This document shows positions 36,426-45,274 of a DNA stretch of 64,000 bases, piece by piece. How positions within the stretch are numbered: position 1 is the first letter of the stretch; each line of letters begins with the position of its first letter. The notes under the pieces were generated by a model. That model had not been told where the DNA came from. It searched no databases and saw nothing but the letters and a program-made list of their open reading frames with translations. This DNA comes from Saccharopolyspora phatthalungensis. GTDB taxonomy: Bacteria > Actinomycetota > Actinomycetes > Mycobacteriales > Pseudonocardiaceae. The stretch is from contig NZ_JACHIW010000001.1 of NCBI RefSeq assembly GCF_014203395.1, positions 186,001 through 250,000 of the forward strand, in the 5' to 3' direction. Position numbers and translations under genes: made by a program.

Positions 36426-36531
36426 AGAAACATAAGGTACAAATGGGTGATAATTGTTTCATTAGTCGCGAAACACCCGCTGTCCGATTTACCGGCCAGA
36501 AGTGCCCGGCATCCATCGCCGGATCGGGTGG

Positions 36532-38484
36532 TCAGCGGCGGCGCTTGGTGCGGAGGTAGTCGCCGACGACCGCCGCGCCGAGCCCGTCTGGCGTGGGGGC
36601 CAGGACCCGGCCGCCGCCGCGGCGGGCGACGATGTCCACGAATGCCTTCAGGCTCGGGTCTTCGCCGAGCATGAAGACGCTCAAGGTGGTGCCCAACCGC
36701 CGCAAGGAGTCCACTTCGGACAGCGTGACGCCGAGCGTGTGCGGACTCGGCGGGTACTGGAACACCGCTTCGCCATCGGGTTCCAGGTGCGCGGTCGGTT
36801 CCCCGTCGGTCACCACCAGCACGACCGGTTGGGCGTCGGGGTGGCGGCGCAGGTGCCGGCCCGCGAGCAGCAAGGCGTGGTGCAGGTTCGTGCCCTGCTC
36901 CCAGACCCCTTCCAGCGCCGCGAGTTCGCCGACGTCCACAGTGGACGCATAGCGGCCGAAGGTCACCAGTTGCAGCGCATCGGACCGGAATCGGGTCGCG
37001 ACCAGGTGGTGCAGCGCCAGCGCGGTGCGCTTCATCGGCACCCAACGGCCGTCCTGGACCATCGACCACGACGTGTCCACGCACAGCACCACCGCCGCGC
37101 GCGAGCGCTGCTCGGTCTCGGCCACCTCAAGGTCCGAGATGTCCAGCTGCGCCGAATCCGGCCCCTCCGCCGCGCGGCGCAGCACCGCGTTGCGCACCGT
37201 GCGGACCGCGTCCCAAGGCTCCGCATCGCCGTAGGTCCACGGCCGCGTGGTGCCGGTCAGCTCCCCCGCCGCGCCCGCGCGGTCGGTGTCGCGCTCGCCG
37301 CGCCGCGACCGGAGCTGCGAGATCACCGAGCGCAGCGCGTTCTCCCCGAGTCGACGCATCGCGCGCGGTGAGAGCCGCAGGCTGCCGTCCGGCGCCCGCT
37401 GCAACAGGCCCTGCTGCCGCAATTGCTGCTCGATCTCCGACAACCGCTGCGCATCGACCACGGCCTGCGGGCCGAGCTGGCGCTCCAGCGCCTCTAGGTC
37501 GATGTCCTCCAGGCTCGCCCCCGGGTACGCCTGACCGAGCTGCTCCGCCAGCCGGTCCAGCTGGCCAAGCTCGGCCATCGCCTCCGTCGCCTCCGCCAGC
37601 CCCATCGGCTGGTCACCCCGGAACCGCGCCCGGCCCGTCCAGTCCTCCCCGGGCCGCAGCCCCTGCAACTGCCGGTCGAGCCGCTGCAACGCTTGCGCGA
37701 TACCCGGGTCGCCGAATGCCTGCTGCGACAGCGACATCAGTTCGGCGCGCTGCTGCTCGCTCATGGAGTTCAGCAACCGCTGCGCGGCCGCGGAGCGGGC
37801 CGCCAGCGCGTCGATCAACTCGTCGATGTTGCGCGGGTTCTCCGGGAAAAACGCCCCGTGCTGGGCCATGAACTGCTCGAACTTCTGCTGGGTGTCGGCA
37901 TCCCCGCGGGCCTGCGCGGCCAGCAGCGCCGACAGGTCGTCGAGCATTTGCTGCACCCGCGCGACGTCCTCGGGCGTGACCTGCTGCATCGCCTGCTTCA
38001 TGCCCTGGAAGCGTTGTTCGAGGAATTCGGTGCCCAGCATCTGCCGGATTTCCTCGAAGGTTTCCCGCGCATCCGAGGAACGCCAGTCGTAGTTCGCCAG
38101 CTCCGAAACCTGCCCCGCGACGTCCGGCGGCAGCGCTTCCAGCTGCAACTCGCGGAACCGCGCGTCCTCGCTGGTGTCGGCCGCTAGCGCCAGCCGCTCC
38201 TGTTCGAGCGCGCGGTCCAGCAGCCGGCGGACCTCGGAGATCGTGCCGTCCAGGCGGTGCCGCCGCTGCATTTCGCTGCGCCGCTGCCACAGCCGCCGCG
38301 TGAGCTCGTCGAGGCCGGAGACCTCGCGGGTGCCGGTGCGCAGCAGCTCCTCCAACGCGGACCGGGGCGACGCGCCCTCCATGACGTCGCGGCCGATCTG
38401 ATCCAGTGCCGCGCGCAGATCCACCGGTGGCGCCAGGGGGTCCGCCCCGCCGTGCCACGCGTTGTACCGGAACCGGCGGCTCAT
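36532..38484 (-). CDS. VWA-domain protein (MoxR partner)
   Basis: 650 residues. A long helical N-terminal region (about 1-420, Gln/Leu-rich, probably coiled coil) precedes a C-terminal von Willebrand A domain with a MIDAS motif VLCVDTSWSMVQDG (DxSxS form), Thr in EQGTNLHHALL and Asp in VLVVTDGEPT. It resembles Rv0959, encoded beside the AAA ATPase Rv0958. Start overlaps the ATPase stop by 1 bp. Its 3' end has been duplicated at 34234-34382. Substrate of the pair unknown; MoxR/VWA pairs act as chaperones or metal-insertion machines. Confidence 0.92.
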   Translation of the reverse strand: MSRRFRYNAWHGGADPLAPPVDLRAALDQIGRDVMEGASPRSALEELLRTGTREVSGLDELTRRLWQRRSEMQRRHRLDGTISEVRRLLDRALEQERLALAADTSEDARFRELQLEALPPDVAGQVSELANYDWRSSDARETFEEIRQMLGTEFLEQRFQGMKQAMQQVTPEDVARVQQMLDDLSALLAAQARGDADTQQKFEQFMAQHGAFFPENPRNIDELIDALAARSAAAQRLLNSMSEQQRAELMSLSQQAFGDPGIAQALQRLDRQLQGLRPGEDWTGRARFRGDQPMGLAEATEAMAELGQLDRLAEQLGQAYPGASLEDIDLEALERQLGPQAVVDAQRLSEIEQQLRQQGLLQRAPDGSLRLSPRAMRRLGENALRSVISQLRSRRGERDTDRAGAAGELTGTTRPWTYGDAEPWDAVRTVRNAVLRRAAEGPDSAQLDISDLEVAETEQRSRAAVVLCVDTSWSMVQDGRWVPMKRTALALHHLVATRFRSDALQLVTFGRYASTVDVGELAALEGVWEQGTNLHHALLLAGRHLRRHPDAQPVVLVVTDGEPTAHLEPDGEAVFQYPPSPHTLGVTLSEVDSLRRLGTTLSVFMLGEDPSLKAFVDIVARRGGGRVLAPTPDGLGAAVVGDYLRTKRRR

Positions 38485-39884
38485 CAGCTGTACACCGACC
38501 GGTCGTCTTCGGCGTCCTTGCCGAGCCGCTTCGCCAGGTACAGCGACTCCAGCGCTAACTCGACCGCGCTGGCGATTCGCCCCGGCGGGTCCCCGGCCCG
38601 CACCCCGAGGCGCTCCGCGACCTGGTGCAGCACCGGCAACTCGGGCAGCGCGGTGAGCACATCCTGTCCGGACACGCGCTCGCCGGTGGCCACCGGGTGG
38701 CCCTCGACGACCGCTCGGGCCAGCGACTGCAGGTCCAGCCCGGCGAACAGGCCGCGCGCGGTGTCGGCCACCGAGCGGCGCAGCAAATAGCCGAGCAGTT
38801 CGTCCTCGCGGCCCTCCTCGCCCGCCTCGAATTCGATCTTGCCGCGCAGCACGGCGGGCACCGCGGCAAGGTCGACCGGCCGGGCCACCGCCGGGTGCTC
38901 GCCGGTCAGCGCGGAGCGGTGCATCGCGGCGGCCGAAACGGTTTCGGCGGCCGCGATGGCGAACCGCGCCGACACCCCGGAACGCTGGTCGACCGCGGTG
39001 GATTCACGCAGGTGGCCGACGAAGCGGGCGAGCACCTCCAGCAGGTGGTCGCCGACCTCGGCCGGCAGGTCCGCCTCCTGGCGCACCAGCGACACCTCGT
39101 CGTCCACGTCCAGCGGGTAGTGGGTGCGGATTTCCGCGCCGAAGCGGTCCTTCAGCGGCGTGATGATCCGGCCGCGGTTGGTGTAGTCCTCGGGGTTGGC
39201 CGTGGCGACCAGCAGCACGTCCAGCGGCAGCCGCAGGCTGTAGCCGCGGATCTGAATGTCCCGCTCTTCCATCACGTTCAGCAGCGCCACCTGGATCCGC
39301 TCGGCCAGGTCGGGCAGCTCGTTCATGGTGACGATGCCGCGGTGCGCGCGCGGCACGAGTCCGAAGTGGATCGTCTCCGGGTCGCCGAGCGAGCGGCCCT
39401 CGGCGACCTTCACCGGGTCCACGTCGCCGACCAGGTCGCCGACCGAGGTGTCCGGCGTGGCCAGCTTCTCCACGTACCGCTCGCTGCGATGCCGCCAGGC
39501 GACGGGCAGGTCGTCGCCGAGCTCGGCGGCGCGACGGCGGGACGCCGGGGTGATCGGCCGCAGCGGGTGCTCGCCGAGCTCGGAACCCTCGATCACCGGC
39601 GTCCACTCGTCCAGCAGTTCGGTGAGGCTGCGCAGCAGCCGCGTCTTGCCCTGCCCGCGTTCCCCGAGCAGCACGACGTCGTGCCCGGCGATCAGGGCGC
39701 GTTCCAGCTGCGGCAGTACGGTCTGGTCGAAGCCGACGATGCCGGGCCACAGGGCCCGACCGGAGCGCAGCGCGGTCAGCAGATTGGCGCGCAGCTCGGT
39801 CTTCACGCCGCGCGGGGTGTGGCCGCTGGACCGCAGCTCCCCCGCCGTGCGGGGCAGCCCTTCGGGTTGAGTCGGGGTCGTCAC
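38484..39884 (-). CDS. MoxR/ChlI-type AAA ATPase
   Basis: 466 residues from GTG 39884 (VTTPTQPEGLPRT), with GTGGGG just upstream; the frame opens ten codons earlier. Walker A is LLGERGQGKTRLL, Walker B-like EL region IVTMNELPDLAERIQ, sensor 1 LLVATANPEDYTN and arginine finger region KDRFGAEIRTHYP. The C-terminal part is helical lid. Magnesium-chelatase-like family (Rv0958). Forms a complex with the VWA protein encoded next. No cofactor-synthesis genes are adjacent, so the client cannot be named. Confidence 0.92.
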   Translation of the reverse strand: MTTPTQPEGLPRTAGELRSSGHTPRGVKTELRANLLTALRSGRALWPGIVGFDQTVLPQLERALIAGHDVVLLGERGQGKTRLLRSLTELLDEWTPVIEGSELGEHPLRPITPASRRRAAELGDDLPVAWRHRSERYVEKLATPDTSVGDLVGDVDPVKVAEGRSLGDPETIHFGLVPRAHRGIVTMNELPDLAERIQVALLNVMEERDIQIRGYSLRLPLDVLLVATANPEDYTNRGRIITPLKDRFGAEIRTHYPLDVDDEVSLVRQEADLPAEVGDHLLEVLARFVGHLRESTAVDQRSGVSARFAIAAAETVSAAAMHRSALTGEHPAVARPVDLAAVPAVLRGKIEFEAGEEGREDELLGYLLRRSVADTARGLFAGLDLQSLARAVVEGHPVATGERVSGQDVLTALPELPVLHQVAERLGVRAGDPPGRIASAVELALESLYLAKRLGKDAEDDRSVYS

Positions 39885-40003
39885 CCCCACGACGCTACCG
39901 TCAGGAACCGACAAACGCTGCCATAGCAGAAAGGATTTCGCATGTCGGGGCGCGAGAGTAGAAACACTACGTTGACTGGCGACGGCACGCGCAGGAGGAC
40001 CAA

Positions 40004-41242
40004 GTGAGCCTGGAAATCGAGGTGGACCCCGGCGAGGTCGGGTTCGACGCCGCCCGGCTGAACCGAATCGACCAGCACTTCGCCCGGTATGTGGAGTCCG
40101 GCAAGCTGCCCGGTTGGCTGGTGCTCGTGGCCCGGCAGGGCAAGATCGCGCACCTCTCGACGCACGGCATGCGGGACATCGCCGACGACGCGCCGGTGCG
40201 GACCGACACCCTGTTCCGGGTCTTTTCGATGACCAAGCCGGTCACCTCGGTGGCGATCATGATGCTGTACGAGCAGGGCGCGTTCGAGCTCACCGACCCG
40301 GTCAGCGACTTCATCCCGTCCTTCGCCGACCTGCGGGTATACACCGGCGGCAGCGCCCGAGCGCACCAGACCCGCCCCGCCACCGAGCAGATGCGGATCT
40401 GGCACCTGCTGACGCACACCGCCGGCCTGACCTACGCGTTTCAGTACCTGCATCCGGTGGACGAGCTCTACCGCCGCGCCGGTTTCGAATTCGGCATGGC
40501 CGACGACCTGGACCTGGCGGGCTGCTGCGACGAGTGGGCGGGCATGCCGCTGCTGTTCGACCCCGGCACGGCCTGGAACTACTCGGTGGCCACCGACGTG
40601 CTGGGCCGGATCGTGGAGATCGTGTCCGGGCAGACGCTGGACGAGTTCTTCCGCACCCGCATCTTCGAGCCGCTGGGCATGATCGACACCGGTTTCGCGG
40701 TGGACCGCGCCAACGCCGACCGGCTCGCGACGCTCTACGTCGCCGACGCGCTGGGCAGGGCCCACCCGCACCCGAAGCAGGCGGAGCTTCGCGCGATGGC
40801 GTTCGATCAGCCCAAGGCCCTCTCCGGCGGCGGGGGGCTGTTCTCCTCGGCGCACGACTACCACCGGTTCACGCAGCTGCTGCTGCGCAAGGGCGAGCTC
40901 GACGGGACGCGTCTGCTCGGCAGCCGCACGGTGCGGTATATGACGCGCAACCACCTGCCCGGCGGCGCGGACCTGGAAACCCTGGCGCTCGGGGCGTTCT
41001 CGGAGGCGGCCAACGCGGGCAAGGGCTTCGGGCTGGGCTTCTCGGTGGTGGACGACCCGGCGGCGGCGAAGGTGCTCAGCTCGCCGGGCGAGTTCGCCTG
41101 GGGCGGCCTGGCCAGCACCGCGTTCTGGGTGGACCCGGCCGAGGACCTGACCGTGCTGTTCCTGACCCAGCTGATGCCCTCCAGCACGCACCCGATCCGC
41201 CCCCAGCTGCACCAGCTCGTCTACCAGTCACTGGTCGACTAG
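40004..41242 (+). CDS. Serine hydrolase, beta-lactamase/penicillin-binding fold
   Basis: 412 residues, class C/esterase-type. The SxxK nucleophile is SMTK (Ser75-Lys78); the YxN equivalent is WNYSVATDVLG (Tyr-Ser-Val) and the last motif is a degenerate HGG-like WGGLAST. No signal peptide is present, so it is cytoplasmic, and the whole resembles EstB/LovD-type esterases or transesterases rather than antibiotic-resistance enzymes. Divergent from the MoxR gene; followed at once by repeat element copy 1. Confidence 0.92.
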   Translation: MSLEIEVDPGEVGFDAARLNRIDQHFARYVESGKLPGWLVLVARQGKIAHLSTHGMRDIADDAPVRTDTLFRVFSMTKPVTSVAIMMLYEQGAFELTDPVSDFIPSFADLRVYTGGSARAHQTRPATEQMRIWHLLTHTAGLTYAFQYLHPVDELYRRAGFEFGMADDLDLAGCCDEWAGMPLLFDPGTAWNYSVATDVLGRIVEIVSGQTLDEFFRTRIFEPLGMIDTGFAVDRANADRLATLYVADALGRAHPHPKQAELRAMAFDQPKALSGGGGLFSSAHDYHRFTQLLLRKGELDGTRLLGSRTVRYMTRNHLPGGADLETLALGAFSEAANAGKGFGLGFSVVDDPAAAKVLSSPGEFAWGGLASTAFWVDPAEDLTVLFLTQLMPSSTHPIRPQLHQLVYQSLVD

Positions 41243-41424
41243 GTCCCAACTCGTTTGCGTAGCAGTGCCGGAAGCGGAACCTCAGACGCCGGCTGGACTC
41301 CGGGATCCCCGACTTACGTATGTTCCAATACGCGGCATCGGGGCTGTCCTCGCCAGACGACGCCTGAGAACCCGCGGCGGCGCGAGGGTGGGCTAAGCGG
41401 CTACGTCGCTTCAAAGACAGAGAA
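41243..41424 (+). repeat. Interspersed ~200-bp element, copy 1
   Basis: Begins at the stop codon of the serine hydrolase and shares with copies 2 (44991) and 3 (54798) the order: CGTTTGCGTAGC-GTGCCGG-AGCGGAACC, ACTCCGGGATCCCCGACTTA, TATG-TCCAATAC-CGGC, GGGGCTGTCCTCGCCAG, CTGAGAACCCGC and a terminal hairpin AAGCG...CGCTT. This copy is the most diverged and lacks the first 15 bp or so. No open frame is preserved between copies (a 1-bp indel in the core), so it is non-coding. Confidence 0.8.
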
Positions 41425-41455
41425 CAACATCAAAAATCGCCCTACGGACCCAAAA

Positions 41456-42439
41456 TCACTTTCGCCCCAGCACGCGGGATTCGCCGACCGCGAGGTCCCA
41501 GAGCTGCTTCGCGTCGCGACCGGCCTCGCGCCAGGCCTTGCGGATGCGGCTCAACGGCTCGGTGACCGGTTCCCGGGTCAGCACGAACGTCCCCCAGTGC
41601 ATGGTCGCCGCGTACGTCGCCCCCAGGTCCTCGACCGCCTGCACGGCCTCCTCCGGGGCCATGTGCACCGGCTGCATGAACCAGCGCGGATCGTAGGCAC
41701 CGATCGGCACCATCGCGACGTCGATGCCCGGGTAGCGCTGCGCGATCTCGGTGAAGTGCGGGCCGTAGCCGGTGTCCCCGGCGTGGTAGACCCGGTGCTC
41801 CGGGCCGCTGATCACCCAGCTGCCCCACAGGCTGCGGCAGGTATCGCGCGGCCCGCGGCGGCTCCAGTGCTGCGCGGGCGCGAAGTCGAAGGTCAGCCCG
41901 GCCACCGACACCGACTGCCACCAGTCCAGCTCGACGACCTCGGTGAAGCGGCGGCGGCGGAACCAGCGGCCCAGCCCGGCGGGCACCAGCACCGGGGTCG
42001 AGCGCGGCAGCCGCAGGACCGTGGGCGCGTCCAGGTGGTCGTAGTGGTTGTGGCTGATCAACACCGCGTCCACCGGCGGCAACTCGCTGAAGGCCACGCC
42101 GGGCGGGGTCAGCCGCCGCGGCACGCCGGGTATCCGGGAGGACCACACCGGATCGGCGAGCACCGTGGCGCCCGCCATCCGCAGCACGTAGGTCGAGTGG
42201 CCGACCCAGGTGAGCGCGGTGTCCTGGGCCGTCACCGGCGGCAATCCCGTGCGCAGCACCGGGATCCGGTCCGAATCCTCCACCCGGCCGCGGAAACCGC
42301 CGGTCCACATCAGCCGCATCACATCGCGGAACGTCGGCAGCGGCGCGTGCAAGCGGTCCGCGTACGAGTGCTGGATCGTCGGCTGCTGGAACTGGATTCG
42401 CACTCGAATAGACTGCCTGCCCCCACCCGCGGTCCGCAC
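41456..42439 (-). CDS. Metallo-beta-lactamase fold hydrolase (UlaG/NAPE-PLD-like)
   Basis: 327 residues from GTG 42439 (GTG 42403 possible). Metal ligands: SHNHYDHLDA (HxHxDH), AGDTGYGP with the bridging Asp, and a later MHWGTF His. The order WVGHSTYVLRMAGATVLADPVWS before the HxHxDH motif and WWQSVSVAGLTFDFAPAQHWSRRG are the marks of the NAPE-PLD-like L-ascorbate-6-P lactonase/phospholipase branch. It starts 7 bp after the SCO1664-type gene and is probably cotranscribed with it. Confidence 0.9.
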   Translation of the reverse strand: MRTAGGGRQSIRVRIQFQQPTIQHSYADRLHAPLPTFRDVMRLMWTGGFRGRVEDSDRIPVLRTGLPPVTAQDTALTWVGHSTYVLRMAGATVLADPVWSSRIPGVPRRLTPPGVAFSELPPVDAVLISHNHYDHLDAPTVLRLPRSTPVLVPAGLGRWFRRRRFTEVVELDWWQSVSVAGLTFDFAPAQHWSRRGPRDTCRSLWGSWVISGPEHRVYHAGDTGYGPHFTEIAQRYPGIDVAMVPIGAYDPRWFMQPVHMAPEEAVQAVEDLGATYAATMHWGTFVLTREPVTEPLSRIRKAWREAGRDAKQLWDLAVGESRVLGRK

Positions 42440-42446
42440 CCGCAGG

Positions 42447-43241
42447 TCAGAACGCGGGCCAGGGGATGGCCGGCCATTCCCCGGACGGCGCGGGGAAGGC
42501 CCCGGCCTCCAGGAGCCGCTCGATGCGCGCGTTGACGGCCTGCACTTCCTTCGGCGTGATGTGTTCGGCCAGCTCAGCGGACAGCGCGCCCTCCATCAGG
42601 GCCCGCAGCTCGCTGAGCCGGTCGATGGTCTCGGCCGGTAACAGCTGCCCGATCCAGCCCCACAGCACGGTGCGCAGCTTGTCGTCGGTGTTCAGGCTCA
42701 CGCCGTGATCGACGCCCAGCACCCGGCCGTCCGGGGAGTGCAGGATGTGCCCACCCTTGCGGTCGGCGTTGTTGATCACGACGTCCAGCACCGCCAGCCG
42801 CCGTAGCTGCTCGTGGTCGGCGTGCGCCAGCACGACCGGGTCGCCGCGGTGGTCCTGGGCGCGAAGTACCGACAGCCAGCCGTCCGGAACCTCGTCCGGG
42901 GCGACGATGTCGACCAACTGGGATTCCTCGTCGGTGTCCACCCAGAGCTGCACCATGCCCGGCCCGAACGGGCCGTCGCGCAGCAGCGTCGGCGGGATCA
43001 GCCGCCAGCCGGTGGCCTCGGAAAGCAGGTAGGACGCGACCTCCCGGCCGGCCAGCGTGCCGTCCGGGAAATCCCACAGCGGGCGCTCGCCGCGCACCGG
43101 CTTGTAGACGCACTCGGCGGACATTCCGTCGGCCTCGATCCCGCAGAACAGGGTCGCGTTGGACGCCTCCACCAGCCGCCCCCGCACGTCCAACCGGCCG
43201 TGCTCGAGCAGCTCGCGAACCGCGGGATCACCGGCGCGCAC
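42447..43241 (-). CDS. SCO1664 family protein (PI3/PI4-kinase-like fold)
   Basis: 264 residues, matching Rv2133c by order and sequence type. A kinase-like core is seen: Lys in AECVYKPVRGERPLWDFP, GREVASYLLSEATGW, then LAVLDVVINNADRKGGHIL (catalytic loop with Asp and Asn) and LGVDHGVSLN (DxG-like metal motif). The family is actinobacterial, of unknown substrate, and always next to a DUF3090 gene, here 6 bp upstream. Confidence 0.88.
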   Translation of the reverse strand: MRAGDPAVRELLEHGRLDVRGRLVEASNATLFCGIEADGMSAECVYKPVRGERPLWDFPDGTLAGREVASYLLSEATGWRLIPPTLLRDGPFGPGMVQLWVDTDEESQLVDIVAPDEVPDGWLSVLRAQDHRGDPVVLAHADHEQLRRLAVLDVVINNADRKGGHILHSPDGRVLGVDHGVSLNTDDKLRTVLWGWIGQLLPAETIDRLSELRALMEGALSAELAEHITPKEVQAVNARIERLLEAGAFPAPSGEWPAIPWPAF

Positions 43242-43247
43242 CGCCGG

Positions 43248-43814
43248 TCAGACCTCTTCCGAACGGCGATAGCCGTTCTGACGCGGGCAGATGTGCCCGG
43301 CGGGATCCAGCGGTTCCGCGCACAGCGGGCACGGTTTGCGGCCCGCGTTGATGACGCGCTCGGCGCGCTCGGCGAACGCCCGCGCGTGCGCGGGGCTGAG
43401 GAACACTCGCAACGCGTCGGGCCCTTCCTCGGTGTCGTCGAGCACCACCGATTCGTCGATCTCCTCCTCGGTGACCGCGAGCAGTTCGACGACCACCGCT
43501 TCGGTCTCGGCGTCCCAGCCGAGCCCCATGGTGCCGACCCGGAACTCCTCGTCGACCGGCACCGCCAGCGGGTCGGTGTCCAGGAGGTCGTCCGGGGGTT
43601 CGGCGGGCAGGTCGGTGTTGAACCGGCGCTGCACCTCATCCAGCAGCGCGCCGATGCGTTCGGCCAGCACCGAAACCTGCTGTTTCTCGAGCTGCACGCT
43701 CACCGTGCGGACGTCTTCCGACGCCTGGAGGTAGAAGGTGCGCTCACCTGGTTCCCCGACCGTTCCGGCGACGAATCGGTCGGGTTGACGGAAGACGTGG
43801 ATGACACGAGCCAT
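43248..43814 (-). CDS. DUF3090 family protein
   Basis: 188 residues from ATG 43814 (MARVIHVFRQPDRFVAGTVGEPGERTFYLQA). The C-terminal zinc-ribbon-like pattern CPLCAEPLDPAGHICPRQNGY has three Cys and one His that could bind a metal. Equivalent to Rv2134c. Occurs with the SCO1664-type gene across actinobacteria, suggesting a conserved but uncharacterised two-protein function. The 243-bp divergent gap to the LD-carboxypeptidase carries both promoters. Confidence 0.9.
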   Translation of the reverse strand: MARVIHVFRQPDRFVAGTVGEPGERTFYLQASEDVRTVSVQLEKQQVSVLAERIGALLDEVQRRFNTDLPAEPPDDLLDTDPLAVPVDEEFRVGTMGLGWDAETEAVVVELLAVTEEEIDESVVLDDTEEGPDALRVFLSPAHARAFAERAERVINAGRKPCPLCAEPLDPAGHICPRQNGYRRSEEV

Positions 43815-44057
43815 GACACCTCCGACATTAGGCCACCGAGCGTTGGCCGTGCGCGGCTGGCCCCCGTTTTGTTCATCACCGTTTCGAACCGGCCCGATTT
43901 CCACCGGTTCACACGCCGGTTTACTCGCTGAACGGGCCTGTCGACCACTGGTTCCGGCCCTGCGATCGGCCGTGTTCGCCCACGGCGAACTCCGGCGCAC
44001 CGCGACGGGTGCGGATACGCTCACCGACGTGGTCAAGATCGCGGGATGGAGCACGCC

Positions 44058-44990
44058 ATGAGCATGCGCGAACTACGTCGCCCGCACAGGCTGCACAGCG
44101 GGGACACCGTGGCACTGGTCGCCCCTGCCGGGCCGGTGCCCGAGGACCTGCTCGACGCCGGGCTGGCGCAGCTGCGCTCCTGGGGCCTGCACGCGCGGGT
44201 CGGCAAGCACGTCCGGGACCGCCATCCACGCCTGGACTATCTGGCGGGCAACGACGCCGACCGCGCCGCAGACCTGCAGGAGGCGTGGTGCGATCCGGAG
44301 GTCACTGCGGTGTTCTGCGTGCGCGGCGGCTACGGCAGCATGCGGATCCTCGACCACCTGGACTGGACGGAGATGGCCGCGGCCGGGCCGAAGGTTCTCG
44401 CCGGCTCCAGCGACATCACCGCCCTGCACGACGCGTTCGCCACCCAGCTCGGCCTGGTCACGGTGTTCGGGCCGATGCTTGCCACGAAGGCATTCGTCGA
44501 GGACGAGGCGGCGCGGGAACACCTGCGCCGCACCCTGTTCCAGCCCGAGTCGGTCACCATCCTGACGCGTTCGAGCGCGGGCGCGCTCGTGCGCGGGCGC
44601 GCGCGAGGCATCACTTATGGCGGCAACCTGAGCATCGTCGCGGGTTCCCTTGGCGCACCGGACGCGCCGACCCCGCCGGAGCGCGGCATCGCCATGCTCG
44701 AAGACGTCACGGAGGACCCGTACCGGCTGGACCGGTTCGTCACGCAGCTGCTGCGCGCGGGCTGGTTCGACCACGCCGCCGGGATCGCGCTCGGCTCGTG
44801 GACCGAGTGCGGCCCGCTGGCGGACGTGCGCGCGGTGATGTCGGACCTGCTAGGTGGTCTGGGAGTGCCGATCATGTGGGAACTCGGTTTCGGCCACTGC
44901 CCGGCCCAGCGCACCATCCCGCTCGGGGTGGCCGCCGAGCTGGACACCGACGCCCAGCGCCTATCGATCCTGCAACCGGCTCTGCTCTAG
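44058..44990 (+). CDS. LD-carboxypeptidase (S66 family)
   Basis: 310 residues, LdcA-like serine peptidase that removes the terminal D-Ala from murein tetrapeptides during cell-wall recycling. N-terminal HSGDTVALVAPAGPVPEDLL, nucleophile Ser in GSSDITALHDAFATQLG following VFCVRGGYGSMRIL, Glu in the middle (MLEDVTEDPYRLDR) and C-terminal His in WELGFGHCPAQRTIPLG complete the Ser-Glu-His triad. ATG 44058 has GGAG 6 nt upstream. A 10-codon frame starting GTG 44029, with a -10-like TACGCT before it, overlaps this start by ATGA. Confidence 0.92.
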   Translation: MSMRELRRPHRLHSGDTVALVAPAGPVPEDLLDAGLAQLRSWGLHARVGKHVRDRHPRLDYLAGNDADRAADLQEAWCDPEVTAVFCVRGGYGSMRILDHLDWTEMAAAGPKVLAGSSDITALHDAFATQLGLVTVFGPMLATKAFVEDEAAREHLRRTLFQPESVTILTRSSAGALVRGRARGITYGGNLSIVAGSLGAPDAPTPPERGIAMLEDVTEDPYRLDRFVTQLLRAGWFDHAAGIALGSWTECGPLADVRAVMSDLLGGLGVPIMWELGFGHCPAQRTIPLGVAAELDTDAQRLSILQPALL

Positions 44991-45193
44991 CTAGAGAGTG
45001 TTTCAAAGTGGTTTGAGTAGGGTGCGGGTAGCGGCCCCCTGCGGGAGTTACCGTCGCCGCCTGAACTCCGCCGATCCCCGACTGATGTATGCCCAATACA
45101 CGGCGCTGGGGCTGTCCTCGCCAGGCGATGCCTGAGAACCCGCCGCGATGCAAGCTGAGTCCCACACCGCAAGCGGCTTACGCCGTTATAAAA
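44991..45193 (+). repeat. Interspersed ~200-bp element, copy 2
   Basis: Begins directly after the LD-carboxypeptidase stop (CTAGCTAGAGAGTGTTTCAA) and ends at the hairpin GGCTTACGCCGTTATAA. The core from GATCCCCGACT through GTCCTCGCCAGGCGAT and the right end CAAGCTGAGTCCCACACCGC are almost identical to copy 3. It fills most of the 284-bp gap before the uridine-kinase-like gene, whose promoter must overlap the right end (TTATAAAAT) or lie just beyond. Confidence 0.85.
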
Positions 45194-45274
45194 TCGCCCG
45201 CGCCGGAATTCCCGGCGCCCGGGGCGTGGTTGATACGTTCGCAAGCGACCTGACCGCGACGAGAACGGTGCCCC

